From: Pseudoalteromonas umbrosa
GTDB taxonomy: Bacteria > Pseudomonadota > Gammaproteobacteria > Enterobacterales > Alteromonadaceae
Length of the DNA stretch: 64,000 nucleotides
Assembly: GCF_030125375.1 (NCBI RefSeq)
Contig: NZ_JASJUU010000001.1
Coordinates: 124,001 to 188,000, forward strand
Direction of reading: 5' to 3'
The translations under genes were made by a program, and so were the position numbers. A model generated the notes under the pieces. That model saw only the letters and a list, made by a program, of their open reading frames with translations, was not told the origin of the DNA and ran no database searches. Shown here one piece after another: positions 55,124 through 62,656 of this stretch (the first letter of the stretch is position 1; each line of letters begins with the position of its first letter).

Positions 55124-56755
55124 TTGAACATCAACCGACTACTAAGCAACATAAAGGTTGCGAATAAATTACGATTGGGCACCTTAGTGGCCATTACAAT
55201 TATCATAGGTATTCAGTTTTCAGCGGCTAACAAGCTAAGAGAAAACATGATCTCTGAACGTAAAGATCAAGCGATAAATCTCATTGAAACACTCAGCTCA
55301 CAGGTGAGTGCAATCGCAAGTCTTCCAAACGTGAGTGAAAAAGAACGCCAAGCTCAAGCGAAACAGCTGGTTAATAGTGCTCGCTATGCTGATTCTGGTT
55401 ATTATTTTTTATTCGATACAAATGGGGACATGGTAGCTCATGCGATTAAGCCGCAGTTAAATGGCTTGTCTATGACGAACCATAAAGAGGAGTTTATCTC
55501 TTTTGCATTTCGCGCATTCGTTGACAAGGTGGAAAAGCAGGGGGCGGGTTTTGTTGAATACGCTTGGCCTAAGCCTAATTCTCGAGAAGTCACCAGTAAA
55601 GTGTCTTATATCAAGCGCCAGTCTGACTGGGGTTGGGTTATCGGCACTGGTATTTACTTAACCGATATTGAAGACGCGTATAAAGATGAGCTGATATTCA
55701 TTGCTTTTGAACTGCTACTTTATATTATCTTGCTAATGATTGTTTCAGGGGTGGTCGCGAAGAATATTTCTAAGCCCTTAAACAAGCTGACACGCACCAT
55801 GTCATTGGTTGCAAGCCAAAAAGATTTAACCATCGAGCTGAAACATCGTGGTGAGGATGAGTTGTCTGAAATGGCAGTTGCGTTCAACGCAAGTAATGCG
55901 CAGTTTAGGCAAGTAATCGACAACATCAGTGTAAATACACTGTCTTTGGCTTCACATGCTGAAGAGCTATCAGCAGTCACTCAACAAATTCAATTGGGCC
56001 TTGCTCAACAAAATAGAGAGACAGAGTCAGTTCAAGATAAGGTGCTTGATTTGAAAGAGTCTGCAAACAGCGTGTTCGATCAGAGTCAAAATGCTTTGGT
56101 GTTAATTGATAACGCAAGCGGGCTCACTGAGCAAGGTAAACAGCACATTGCTGATAATGCCCATCAAATTGAGCAGGTCGCACAACGAGTTGAATCGACC
56201 TCTATGTCAGTAAAAAAGCTTGAAGAGAGTTCAGCACAAATTGGTGAAGTGTTGGATGTGATACAAAAAGTTGCTGAGCAAACCAATTTGTTAGCATTAA
56301 ATGCGGCGATAGAGGCTGCACGAGCGGGGGAGCAGGGCAGAGGGTTTGCTGTTGTAGCTGATGAAGTCAGAACTTTAGCTATTCGTACCCATGAATCTAC
56401 AGAGGATATTCAATCCATTATTGAGCATCTACATGCTGGCGTATCAGAAACGGTAGGTGAAATGGAAAAATGCAAGGAATCAACTGAAAAGGGTTTGATA
56501 ACGAGTAAACAATGTGATCAAACTTTAGTGGAAATAGACAGTGCAGTGAAGCAAATTCAAAGCTTTGGCCAAGGCGTTGCAAACTCTGCGAAAGTACAGT
56601 CTGATGCCATGAATAGCATTGTTGATAATATCAATGGCATTGTGGCGGTATCTCAACAAACTGAAGCAGGCGCAAAACATACGAATTCATCTAGCCGCCA
56701 ATTGAGTGAGATGTCTCAGCAATTAAGCGAGATGGTTGGGGAGTTTGAAGTTTAA
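55124..56755 (+). CDS. Methyl-accepting chemotaxis protein, Cache type
   Basis: From TTG 55124 (GAGGG 8 bases upstream) the protein is 543 aa, a usual size. First helix about residues 16-33, a periplasmic single Cache domain ([33 protein letters not shown]), second helix near residue 190, then HAMP and the signalling hairpin tip [19 protein letters not shown]. It senses a small ligand and signals through CheA/CheW. Upstream in-frame starts (54932, 54986, 55022) would add a non-conserved extension. Its last 95 bp are duplicated at 62218-62312. Confidence 0.9.
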   Translation: MNINRLLSNIKVANKLRLGTLVAITIIIGIQFSAANKLRENMISERKDQAINLIETLSSQVSAIASLPNVSEKERQAQAKQLVNSARYADSGYYFLFDTNGDMVAHAIKPQLNGLSMTNHKEEFISFAFRAFVDKVEKQGAGFVEYAWPKPNSREVTSKVSYIKRQSDWGWVIGTGIYLTDIEDAYKDELIFIAFELLLYIILLMIVSGVVAKNISKPLNKLTRTMSLVASQKDLTIELKHRGEDELSEMAVAFNASNAQFRQVIDNISVNTLSLASHAEELSAVTQQIQLGLAQQNRETESVQDKVLDLKESANSVFDQSQNALVLIDNASGLTEQGKQHIADNAHQIEQVAQRVESTSMSVKKLEESSAQIGEVLDVIQKVAEQTNLLALNAAIEAARAGEQGRGFAVVADEVRTLAIRTHESTEDIQSIIEHLHAGVSETVGEMEKCKESTEKGLITSKQCDQTLVEIDSAVKQIQSFGQGVANSAKVQSDAMNSIVDNINGIVAVSQQTEAGAKHTNSSSRQLSEMSQQLSEMVGEFEV

Positions 56756-56773
56756 GCTTTTTTTAAATCAGAG

Positions 56774-56808
56774 GTAGAAGTAATAAACCGGGTTACTTCT
56801 ACTTTAGT
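56774..56808 (+). terminator. Terminator after the chemoreceptor gene
   Basis: GTAGAAGTAA pairs with TTACTTCTAC (56793-56802), followed by TTTAGTT. Confidence 0.8.
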
Positions 56809-56936
56809 TAATATGAATAAGTCTTAACTTGATATGTAAGATCTGCTTTTTAGAGCTGAATTTAATCTGCCAGTGAGTAGCTGCTTTGTGCCAGCAGCGA
56901 ATCTAAAGGCGTAACTTGTTTCTGTTCCAAAACAAG

Positions 56937-57886
56937 CTAGAAAATTTTGTACAAAGGGCTAACAACAGCGTTTGCGCCTTGCTGTAAAACATGAGTATAT
57001 ATTTGCGTGGTCTTCACATCAGAATGATCAAGTTGAGCTTGCACGGTTCTGGTGTCTGCACCACTTTGTAGTAAGTCTGTAGCAAATGAATGTCTAAAAG
57101 TGTGGGGCGTTATAGGTTTTGTTATTTGTGCTTTTTTGGCTGCCTTTTTAACTCCCTGTTTGATGAAAATGATGTCGGCGAATCTCACCAGTTTCAGGAT
57201 CAGCACTTAACTTATATGAGGGGAATAGATACTGCCAAGCAATTGACTTATTGGCGCTAGGATATTTTCTTGCCAGCGCGTTTGGCATCCAAACACCAGC
57301 AAAGTGTTCATTTTGGGAATCTAATTTTAAGTATTCATCAGCCTGAGCAATTTTATTCCTTAGCAAAGGTATAAGTTCTGTAGCAAGTGTAACCACCTGA
57401 TGTTTATTCCCTTTACTATTCCAGAACCGAATGCATTTGTAGTCAAAGTTAATATCCTGAATACGTAGTTGAACAGCTGCCATTATACGTAAGCCGCTAC
57501 CATACATTAAACCTGAAATTAAATAATATCGTTTATTTAAAAACGACATGAGACGTTTAACCTCCTCAGGGGTCATAACAATTGGCAACTTAGATTGGCG
57601 CTTGCTTCTTACAAACGTTAGATTAGGACATAAATTCTGTTTAATGATTTATTTATACAGAAAAGATAAGGCATTTAACGCTGTCGCTTGTGTTTTAGGC
57701 GACACATTATGTTTAAGTACAAGGCAGTCGAGATATTCGACAACCTCGTTATTGCCCATTGAAGCTGGGTGTCGCTTGCCATGAAAGTGAATATAAGAAG
57801 AAATCCGTATCAACGGTTCAAAGAGAATATTGCTTAGTCAACATAAACTCGACGATGTGGTTTAAAAATGGTGAACGAGCTCTCAT
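56937..57886 (-). pseudogene. intI: Integron integrase IntI, inactivated
   Basis: Reading from ATG 57886 gives MRARSPFLNH... EFMLTKQYSL, then TGA (57818-57820, where Arg is expected). A frame change precedes IHFHGKRHPASMGNNEVVEYL, and TAA (57649-57651) stands in place of Glu in LYK*IIK. The catalytic part ([23 protein letters not shown]) carries the IntI-specific extra helix region YPSANKSIAWQYLFPS, and a further frameshift with a small deletion lies near 57155. Length about 316 codons fits IntI. Four lesions mean it is certainly inactive. It is divergent from the cassettes, as in all integrons. Confidence 0.9.
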
Positions 57887-57907
57887 TAAGTTAGCTCTAA
57901 AATTCAA

Positions 57908-57923
57908 CAGTATTTATATACAG
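57908..57923. promoter_or_regulatory. LexA-box-like site before intI
   Basis: CAGTATTTATATACAG differs by one base from CTGT-N8-ACAG, the SOS operator. It lies 22 bp upstream of the intI start, where integron integrases are commonly LexA-regulated. Confidence 0.5.
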
Positions 57924-57954
57924 TGTTGTTGTATTTCTCCCATAATCAAGAAAG

Positions 57955-57969
57955 CGACCCTGTGGGTCG
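57955..57969 (+). terminator. CGACCC/GGGTCG hairpin 1
   Basis: CGACCC-TGT-GGGTCG followed by TTTTGA, a small hairpin on the attI side of intI. A twin lies at 58085-58099. Confidence 0.5.
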
Positions 57970-58084
57970 TTTTGACCCCTTCCATAATGTCTATAATGAT
58001 TGAAAAATATACTTGTAGCAACAAGTTAGTTATTGTGATAAAACTGGTACAATGAGAAAAATGACCCATAGCTCGGTAGAAAAA

Positions 58085-58099
58085 CGACCCATTGGGTCG
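58085..58099. repeat. CGACCC/GGGTCG hairpin 2
   Basis: CGACCC-ATT-GGGTCG, with an ATGACCCATAGC half-copy 25 bp before. It ends 11 bases before the attI crossover. Twin hairpins bracket the intI-cassette interval. Confidence 0.5.
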
Positions 58100-58103
58100 A
58101 TAT

Positions 58104-58117
58104 TAAATTGTTAGTAG
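58104..58117 (+). other. attI crossover, start of cassette array
   Basis: TAAATTGTTAGTAG contains the crossover G58110/T58111. The first cassette begins TTAGTA, complementary to the TACTAAC that opens its own attC at 58504, which fixes the boundary. Confidence 0.75.
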
Positions 58118-58121
58118 TCAT

Positions 58122-58502
58122 ATGGAAATATCAGAGTTCAGGAGAGTAATGTTTGGATTAGCGAGGGAAGTAGATGCTTCAATCTGTGATGTTCTTGTTC
58201 CTGATGTTGTTCCAAATTTCATAGCGTGTAACCTTAGAACTAGTGAATTCTCGATTTATGTACTTTGTAACGAGCAGAGTGAATGGGCTTTCGTTTCAGA
58301 CTATGACCGAGCGAACCATAAACTCAACTTCGTTGATAATGAGCTTATCTCCTTAATATTAAGTAATTCATTTAGTATTAGAGTAGCTTCAGTTGAAGAA
58401 TTAGGTTCTCCGTTTGTTGCGAGAGATAAAATGCTAGAATCTGATATTAAATATTGGAAGCCACAAACAATGGGTGAAGCTTTGTTTAATTGGTGGGACT
58501 GA
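58122..58502 (+). CDS. Cassette 1 hypothetical protein, 126 aa
   Basis: Not recognised. A soluble acidic protein, ending WDIKYWKP-type SDIKYWKPQTMGEALFNWWD. No signal peptide or membrane segment. It begins 11 bases inside the first integron cassette with no strong ribosome binding site and ends just before attC 1. As first cassette it would be the best expressed if a Pc promoter existed in intI/attI. Confidence 0.65.
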   Translation: MEISEFRRVMFGLAREVDASICDVLVPDVVPNFIACNLRTSEFSIYVLCNEQSEWAFVSDYDRANHKLNFVDNELISLILSNSFSIRVASVEELGSPFVARDKMLESDIKYWKPQTMGEALFNWWD

Positions 58503-58503
58503 C

Positions 58504-58606
58504 TACTAACAAGGCCGTTAAACCATGGACACAAAACAGCAGGCTTGTGCTCCTTCGTCGCCAATTTTAGCCTGCTATTTTGTGCCATTTACGGCAAGCG
58601 TTAGGT
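58504..58606 (+). repeat. attC 1
   Basis: TACTAACAAGGCCGTTA to GGCAAGCGTTAGGT, crossover G58600/T. Inner arms ACAAAACAGCAGGCTTGTGC and TAGCCTGCTATTTTGTG are long inverted repeats. The site is intact. Confidence 0.9.
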
Positions 58607-58621
58607 GAACATGAGATACCA

Positions 58622-59008
58622 ATGAAAACTATTACTTTAATAATTATTATGCTGTTATCCCCAATTTTGAAAGCTAAGGAAGTTAACTTGAGTGAGTTAG
58701 AGAGTGTTTCACAGAACCTACAGTTCTTAATTGCGCCTACCAATGAAGGTGAATATGAAAAACTAGAGAAGCTATGTAAATGCACCGCAAAAATAGCTCA
58801 AGAGAAATGGGAGCCTGCGAAGTATTCAGAATTTAGCAATGCACTAAATGAATATGCCAAATTAGCAAGCTCAGTAATGGAAAACATGGAAGAAATGCTT
58901 AAAAATGGTCCTCCTAGGCCTTCAGAAACAGTTATATCTGGCATGCAAGACATGGCTGAAATCATTGAGTCTTGTGAAGAGAAGTATGGAATTAGAGTTG
59001 AATTCTAG
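58622..59008 (+). CDS. Cassette 2 secreted helical protein
   Basis: From ATG 58622 the protein is 128 aa with a signal peptide (MKTITLIIIMLLSPILKAKE), then a charged helical domain with two close cysteines (EKLCKCTAK) and one at the end (IIESCEEKYG). Probably periplasmic. Not recognised. A start at 58580 would lie inside attC 1 and is rejected. Confidence 0.65.
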   Translation: MKTITLIIIMLLSPILKAKEVNLSELESVSQNLQFLIAPTNEGEYEKLEKLCKCTAKIAQEKWEPAKYSEFSNALNEYAKLASSVMENMEEMLKNGPPRPSETVISGMQDMAEIIESCEEKYGIRVEF

Positions 59009-59025
59009 ACAATATTGATTCGTTC

Positions 59026-59128
59026 ACCTAACAAACGCTTTAACCAAAGGACGCAAAACTGCAGGCTTGCGCTCCTTCGTCGCTAATTTTAGCCTGCTAT
59101 TTTGCGCCGATTAAGCGAGGCGTTAGGC
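59026..59128 (+). repeat. attC 2
   Basis: ACCTAACAAACGCTTTAACC to GCGAGGCGTTAGGC, crossover G59122/T. The opening complements TTAGGT at the start of cassette 2. Arms GCAAAACTGCAGGCTTGCGC/GCCTGCTATTTTGCGC are almost perfect. Confidence 0.9.
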
Positions 59129-59140
59129 ATCAAGGAAAGT

Positions 59141-59674
59141 ATGGACGATAACATTAAGATCGGAGATTGGGTCAGAAGCTATGGTTCAGGAATATGGAGA
59201 GTTCACCGAATTCTAGAACTCAATGATTTTGATATTCAAAGTCAAACTAACAAACCTAGAATTGTCATTTTCTCTTCACGCTTTGTAAACGACTCTTATA
59301 AGCGCTCCTTTTCAACAGAAAGCTGTGATTCGGCATTTGTTTATCATTTGGATTCAAATGAAAAAGCAGAATTGGATTCGTTTATGGAAAGCAACCCTGA
59401 GCTTGTTGCAAAGTTTTATGCTTACAAACCTAAGAGTATAGATGCAGTTTACAACGCCAACGTAAATATACCCGCATCAGGGAGTCAGGCTGACTTGGAA
59501 GAAGCACTATCTTCGTTCCAAGAATTAAACTTAGAACAGTTATATAACCAGCTAATTGAATCTAAAATTGGCTCAAGTGGTACTAAGGGGTGGACAGCTC
59601 AATTTATATCAAGTAATCATGAGTGCCTAAATGGAAAATTGTTATATAGCTTTTCAAAGGTATTGGCATTTTGA
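59141..59674 (+). CDS. Cassette 3 hypothetical protein, 177 aa
   Basis: From ATG 59141 behind AAGGAAAG. It begins MDDNIKIGDWVRSYGSGIWRV, a small barrel-like start, followed by a mixed region and an acidic helical C-terminus. No signal or membrane segment. Not recognised. It sits 18 bases after the attC 2 crossover and its stop codon lies just before attC 3. Confidence 0.65.
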   Translation: MDDNIKIGDWVRSYGSGIWRVHRILELNDFDIQSQTNKPRIVIFSSRFVNDSYKRSFSTESCDSAFVYHLDSNEKAELDSFMESNPELVAKFYAYKPKSIDAVYNANVNIPASGSQADLEEALSSFQELNLEQLYNQLIESKIGSSGTKGWTAQFISSNHECLNGKLLYSFSKVLAF

Positions 59675-59675
59675 T

Positions 59676-59779
59676 GCCTAACAAAGCAAATTAAAAGTGC
59701 GGACAAAAACCAGTTGGCTTTGTTCGTGCCTCACAAATTTTAGCCAACTAATTTTTGCCGTTTATTTGCGGCGTTATGT
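59676..59779 (+). repeat. attC 3
   Basis: GCCTAACAAAGCAAATTAA to GCGGCGTTATGT, crossover G59773/T. The opening complements TTAGGC at the start of cassette 3. Arms GGACAAAAACCAGTTGGC/GCCAACTAATTTTTGCC are intact. Confidence 0.88.
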
Positions 59780-59810
59780 GGTTTAGATAAAATAAGGAGC
59801 TGTTCTAAAT

Positions 59811-60268
59811 ATGGCAGTTGATTTTAGCATTAGCTTTATTGCAGGGGTTTTTGCAACAGGTTTCGTGTGGGTAGCTGTAGACTTTATCCTTCCAAGGTTG
59901 AGAGATTTTTTTAGGCCAGCACCAAATTTAAAGGGAAATTGGGACTGCTTTGATGTTGTTGGTGGTAGTGAAAAAAAGCTGGGACATCTGAGTTCAAGCA
60001 ATCTGGATCGTTAGTTATAGCAGACGTACATAGATCTAAGAGTCGAGATGGTAGTGAGCTTAGGAGAAAATTTGAGTATAAGGGGGAAGTTAAACACGGT
60101 TATCTTAACTTGAATTTTGAAGAGTGCGGAACGGGAGGCTTGTCAACAGGTAGCCTAGTTTTATATATATCCAGTGATAATCGTTCTCTAGAAGGTTTTA
60201 CTGTATATTTTGATAGAGATGAAGGCAAAGTTGTTGCGCACAAAATAAAGTATAAAAAATCCAGATAA
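59811..60268 (+). pseudogene. Cassette 4 membrane-anchored beta protein, frameshifted
   Basis: ATG 59811 encodes one N-terminal membrane helix (SISFIAGVFATGFVWVAVDFI) and APNLKGNWDCFDVV. One base is missing in an A7 run (59971-59977). With it restored the protein continues SEFKQSGSLVIADVHRS, FEYKGEVKHGYLNLNF and LEGFTVYFDRDEGKVVAHKI to 60268, about 152 aa. The anchor plus beta-barrel layout is loosely like CBASS Cap15-type effectors, but that is only a resemblance. It ends 2 bases before the GNAT gene. Confidence 0.65.
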
Positions 60269-60270
60269 AA

Positions 60271-60834
60271 ATGAGTATACCTAGTGTCTTAGTAGAAACA
60301 CTGGTTCCTTCGAGTGAAGAGTTCCAAAAAAAATATGAAATTATTAAAGATGAGTTGTTGGAAGTCTTGATTACTGGATATGGTAAAAAAGCTTACCCTA
60401 AAAGTTTACATGATTTTAGAATTCGTAATGAAGAGCAATACCTTTTCTTACTTAGAGAAGTTGAGAGTGAAAGAATATTAGGGTGTAGTTATGTTAGAAG
60501 GGATGGGAAACGCGGAGCAACAGCGGTATTGCCCGAAATGTCTGGAAATGGATTTGGGAGACTATTGGTACAGGAGTCCCTGAAGAAAGTAGAATGTCAA
60601 TATGGTGAAATCAGTATAAATAATGAAAAACAACTAAATCTACTGAAAACCTGTGGCTTCAGAGGTGTTCACGAAATCGGTAAAGTGTACCAGCTGTTAG
60701 GAGAGCTTAGACCTTTAATTTTGTCGTGGAGAATAGTAAATGGTTCAATAAACTACATTAGAAAAAGTAGAGATAACCCCAATATTGTTCATAGATTTGT
60801 ATTAATGAGTTCATTAGGTAGTGATGATCTTTAA
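60271..60834 (+). CDS. Cassette 4 GNAT-like acetyltransferase
   Basis: A 187-aa GNAT-fold protein. GKRGATAVLPEMSGNGFGRLLVQESLKKV contains the acetyl-CoA loop, and ISINNEKQLNLLKTCGFRGV is the usual C-terminal strand-helix. Substrate unknown. It shares a single cassette with the preceding membrane gene (2-base spacing), so the two are probably co-translated and functionally linked. Confidence 0.78.
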   Translation: MSIPSVLVETLVPSSEEFQKKYEIIKDELLEVLITGYGKKAYPKSLHDFRIRNEEQYLFLLREVESERILGCSYVRRDGKRGATAVLPEMSGNGFGRLLVQESLKKVECQYGEISINNEKQLNLLKTCGFRGVHEIGKVYQLLGELRPLILSWRIVNGSINYIRKSRDNPNIVHRFVLMSSLGSDDL

Positions 60835-60844
60835 GATTACAACC

Positions 60845-60928
60845 ACATAACAAACTAATTATGGCGCTGCTACGCAGCAGGGACCTTCATTCCAGCGCTT
60901 CGCGCCTCCATTACGGCCCCATATTAGT
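60845..60928 (+). repeat. attC 4, truncated
   Basis: Opens ACATAACAAACTAATTATGG, complementary to the TTATGT start of cassette 4. ACTAATTATGG pairs with CCATATTAGT at 60920-60929. The distal core (expected GTTATGT) is missing, replaced by the left end of the REP-type element. Confidence 0.8.
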
Positions 60929-62217
60929 AAACAAAGCTGGACAGGCACAAATTTATTGCTTAAATCTAGCTGTTTAACTACTGTTTAAATGTCCAGTTTT
61001 AACTTGAGTTGAATGGGAATGACAAGAGCACGGAAAGTACTAATAGATCTATCGTCGACGTCTTATTATTACTTAATAGCACGATGTGTACGCCGTGCTT
61101 TTTTGTGTGGAGACGATAAATACACAGGTAAAAACTTTGACCATAGACGAACATGGTTAGTCGAGAGAGTAAAACTGCTAAGTCGTGTATTTGCCATTGA
61201 AATAGTAGCATATGCCATTATGAGTAATCACTATCATTTGGTGGTCAAAGTGAATATGCAGCAAGCACTTAGTTGGTCAGATAACGAGGTAATATCTAGA
61301 TGGTATAAGTTGTACAAGGGGAGCCCTATCATAGATAAGCAGCGAAGCGGTGATGCTCTTAGTGAGGCAGACCAACTTCTTGCATCTGAGTTAGTTGAAA
61401 AGTGGCGAGCTAGGCTGTTTGACATTAGCTGGTTTATGAAAAACCTTAATGAGTACATTGCAAAAGAAGCAAACAAGGAAGATAACTGCACGGGTAAATA
61501 CTGGGAAGGGCGATATAAGTCTCAAGCCTTACTCGACGAAACAGCACTGCTCAGTTGTATGGCCTATGTAGACTTAAATCCAATTCGTGCCAACATGGCA
61601 AATAATCTAGAGGATAGTGATTTCACATCGATTCAAGAACGCATAAGACACTTTAAAAACTCCAAAGAAAACGCAAAAAAATCTAATCAAAATAATGAAG
61701 CTACACACCAAATCGAACAGCCAAAATCACTAAAATCATTTGGTACAAGAGAGTATGAAAACACAATACCTTTCTCTTTGTTAGATTATCTCGATCTAGT
61801 TGACTGGACGGGTCGACATGTTCATCCCAAAAAGAAGGGTTACATACCAAAGTGTACGCCCAATATTTTAGTATCACTGAGCATCGAAAAAGCGACTTGG
61901 GTGGATAGGATACAAAATTTTGGAAGTCACTACGGTAGCTTTGCAGGTTCGCAAACTGTGTTAAGAGCACATGCCGCTAAAAATGATATAAATTGGTATA
62001 AAGGAGTTGGTTAGTAGCAAATAGTTTTATCCTTGCTAATCAAGCAAGGACTCTTCTTTTTTAATAAAATGAATATATTCCTAAGTTATATTTATTTCTA
62101 CCATAAGGCGGATTTTAGTCACGTTACTCATAAAAATTTTAGGCTAAAAATACATTTCTGAAATTCGGTTCTAACTTTAAAAAATAAAAGAAAGAAAAGT
62201 GCCTGTCCTATTTGTTT
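60929..62217. mobile_element. REP-associated transposase element with inverted ends
   Basis: The left end AAACAAAGCTGGACAGGCAC (60929-60948) and the right end GTGCCTGTCCTATTTGTTT (62199-62217) are inverted repeats of about 19 bp around a single tyrosine-transposase gene. The left end truncates attC 4; the right end abuts a chemoreceptor fragment exactly at 62218. Confidence 0.7.
61013..62014 (+). CDS. REP-type Y1 transposase (TnpA_REP/RAYT-like)
   Basis: A 333-aa single-strand DNA transposase of the IS200-like Y1 superfamily, long REP-associated form. MTRARKVLID... YYYLIARCVRRAFLCG, the metal-binding HUH motif SNHYHLVV, and GRYKSQALLDETALLSCMAYVDLNPIRANMA with the catalytic tyrosine in YKSQ are typical. 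Two ATGs (61013 and 61019) are possible. The frame is intact. Confidence 0.88.
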   Translation: MGMTRARKVLIDLSSTSYYYLIARCVRRAFLCGDDKYTGKNFDHRRTWLVERVKLLSRVFAIEIVAYAIMSNHYHLVVKVNMQQALSWSDNEVISRWYKLYKGSPIIDKQRSGDALSEADQLLASELVEKWRARLFDISWFMKNLNEYIAKEANKEDNCTGKYWEGRYKSQALLDETALLSCMAYVDLNPIRANMANNLEDSDFTSIQERIRHFKNSKENAKKSNQNNEATHQIEQPKSLKSFGTREYENTIPFSLLDYLDLVDWTGRHVHPKKKGYIPKCTPNILVSLSIEKATWVDRIQNFGSHYGSFAGSQTVLRAHAAKNDINWYKGVG

Positions 62218-62312
62218 CTGAAGCAGGCGTAAAACATACGAATTCATCCAGTCGTCAATTGAGTTAGATGTCTCAGCAACTAAGCGAAATGGTTGGAGAT
62301 TTTGAAGTTTAA
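62218..62312 (+). pseudogene. 3' fragment of a second chemoreceptor gene
   Basis: 95 bp matching 56661-56755, the end of the intact receptor gene, at 86 of 95 positions without indels, including the stop codon. It begins exactly at the end of the REP-type element. One change creates an internal TAG. Confidence 0.85.
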
Positions 62313-62656
62313 TGCTTTAAAATTAATAAGCGTAAGTAGTTAATTAATTTTTTTCTGTCTTTTTGCTTTCTAAAAATTAACATGGGGGCTGGAAAGATAA
62401 TTGTGTTGTTTTTTATAACTGTCCGTATGTAAATTTAAAACCTAAAATGTATATAAATTAAATATTTAATAATTTCAAAAATAAAGGGTTTTTATTGCTG
62501 AACTTTACACATTATTTTGTGTTGCTTGTTTTTTTATATATTTAATACTGATATTGTTGTACCTGTTTTTGATTCAATTTGATACGGAATTTTATTTTGC
62601 TGAAAAACTTTTTATATAGTGCTGGTTCACTAGGAAGTAACAGGTTAAAAAATGCA
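62313..62656. other. AT-rich region before the large lipoprotein gene
   Basis: 344 bp without ORF. It should hold the promoter of the following gene; nothing else is identifiable. Confidence 0.4.
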
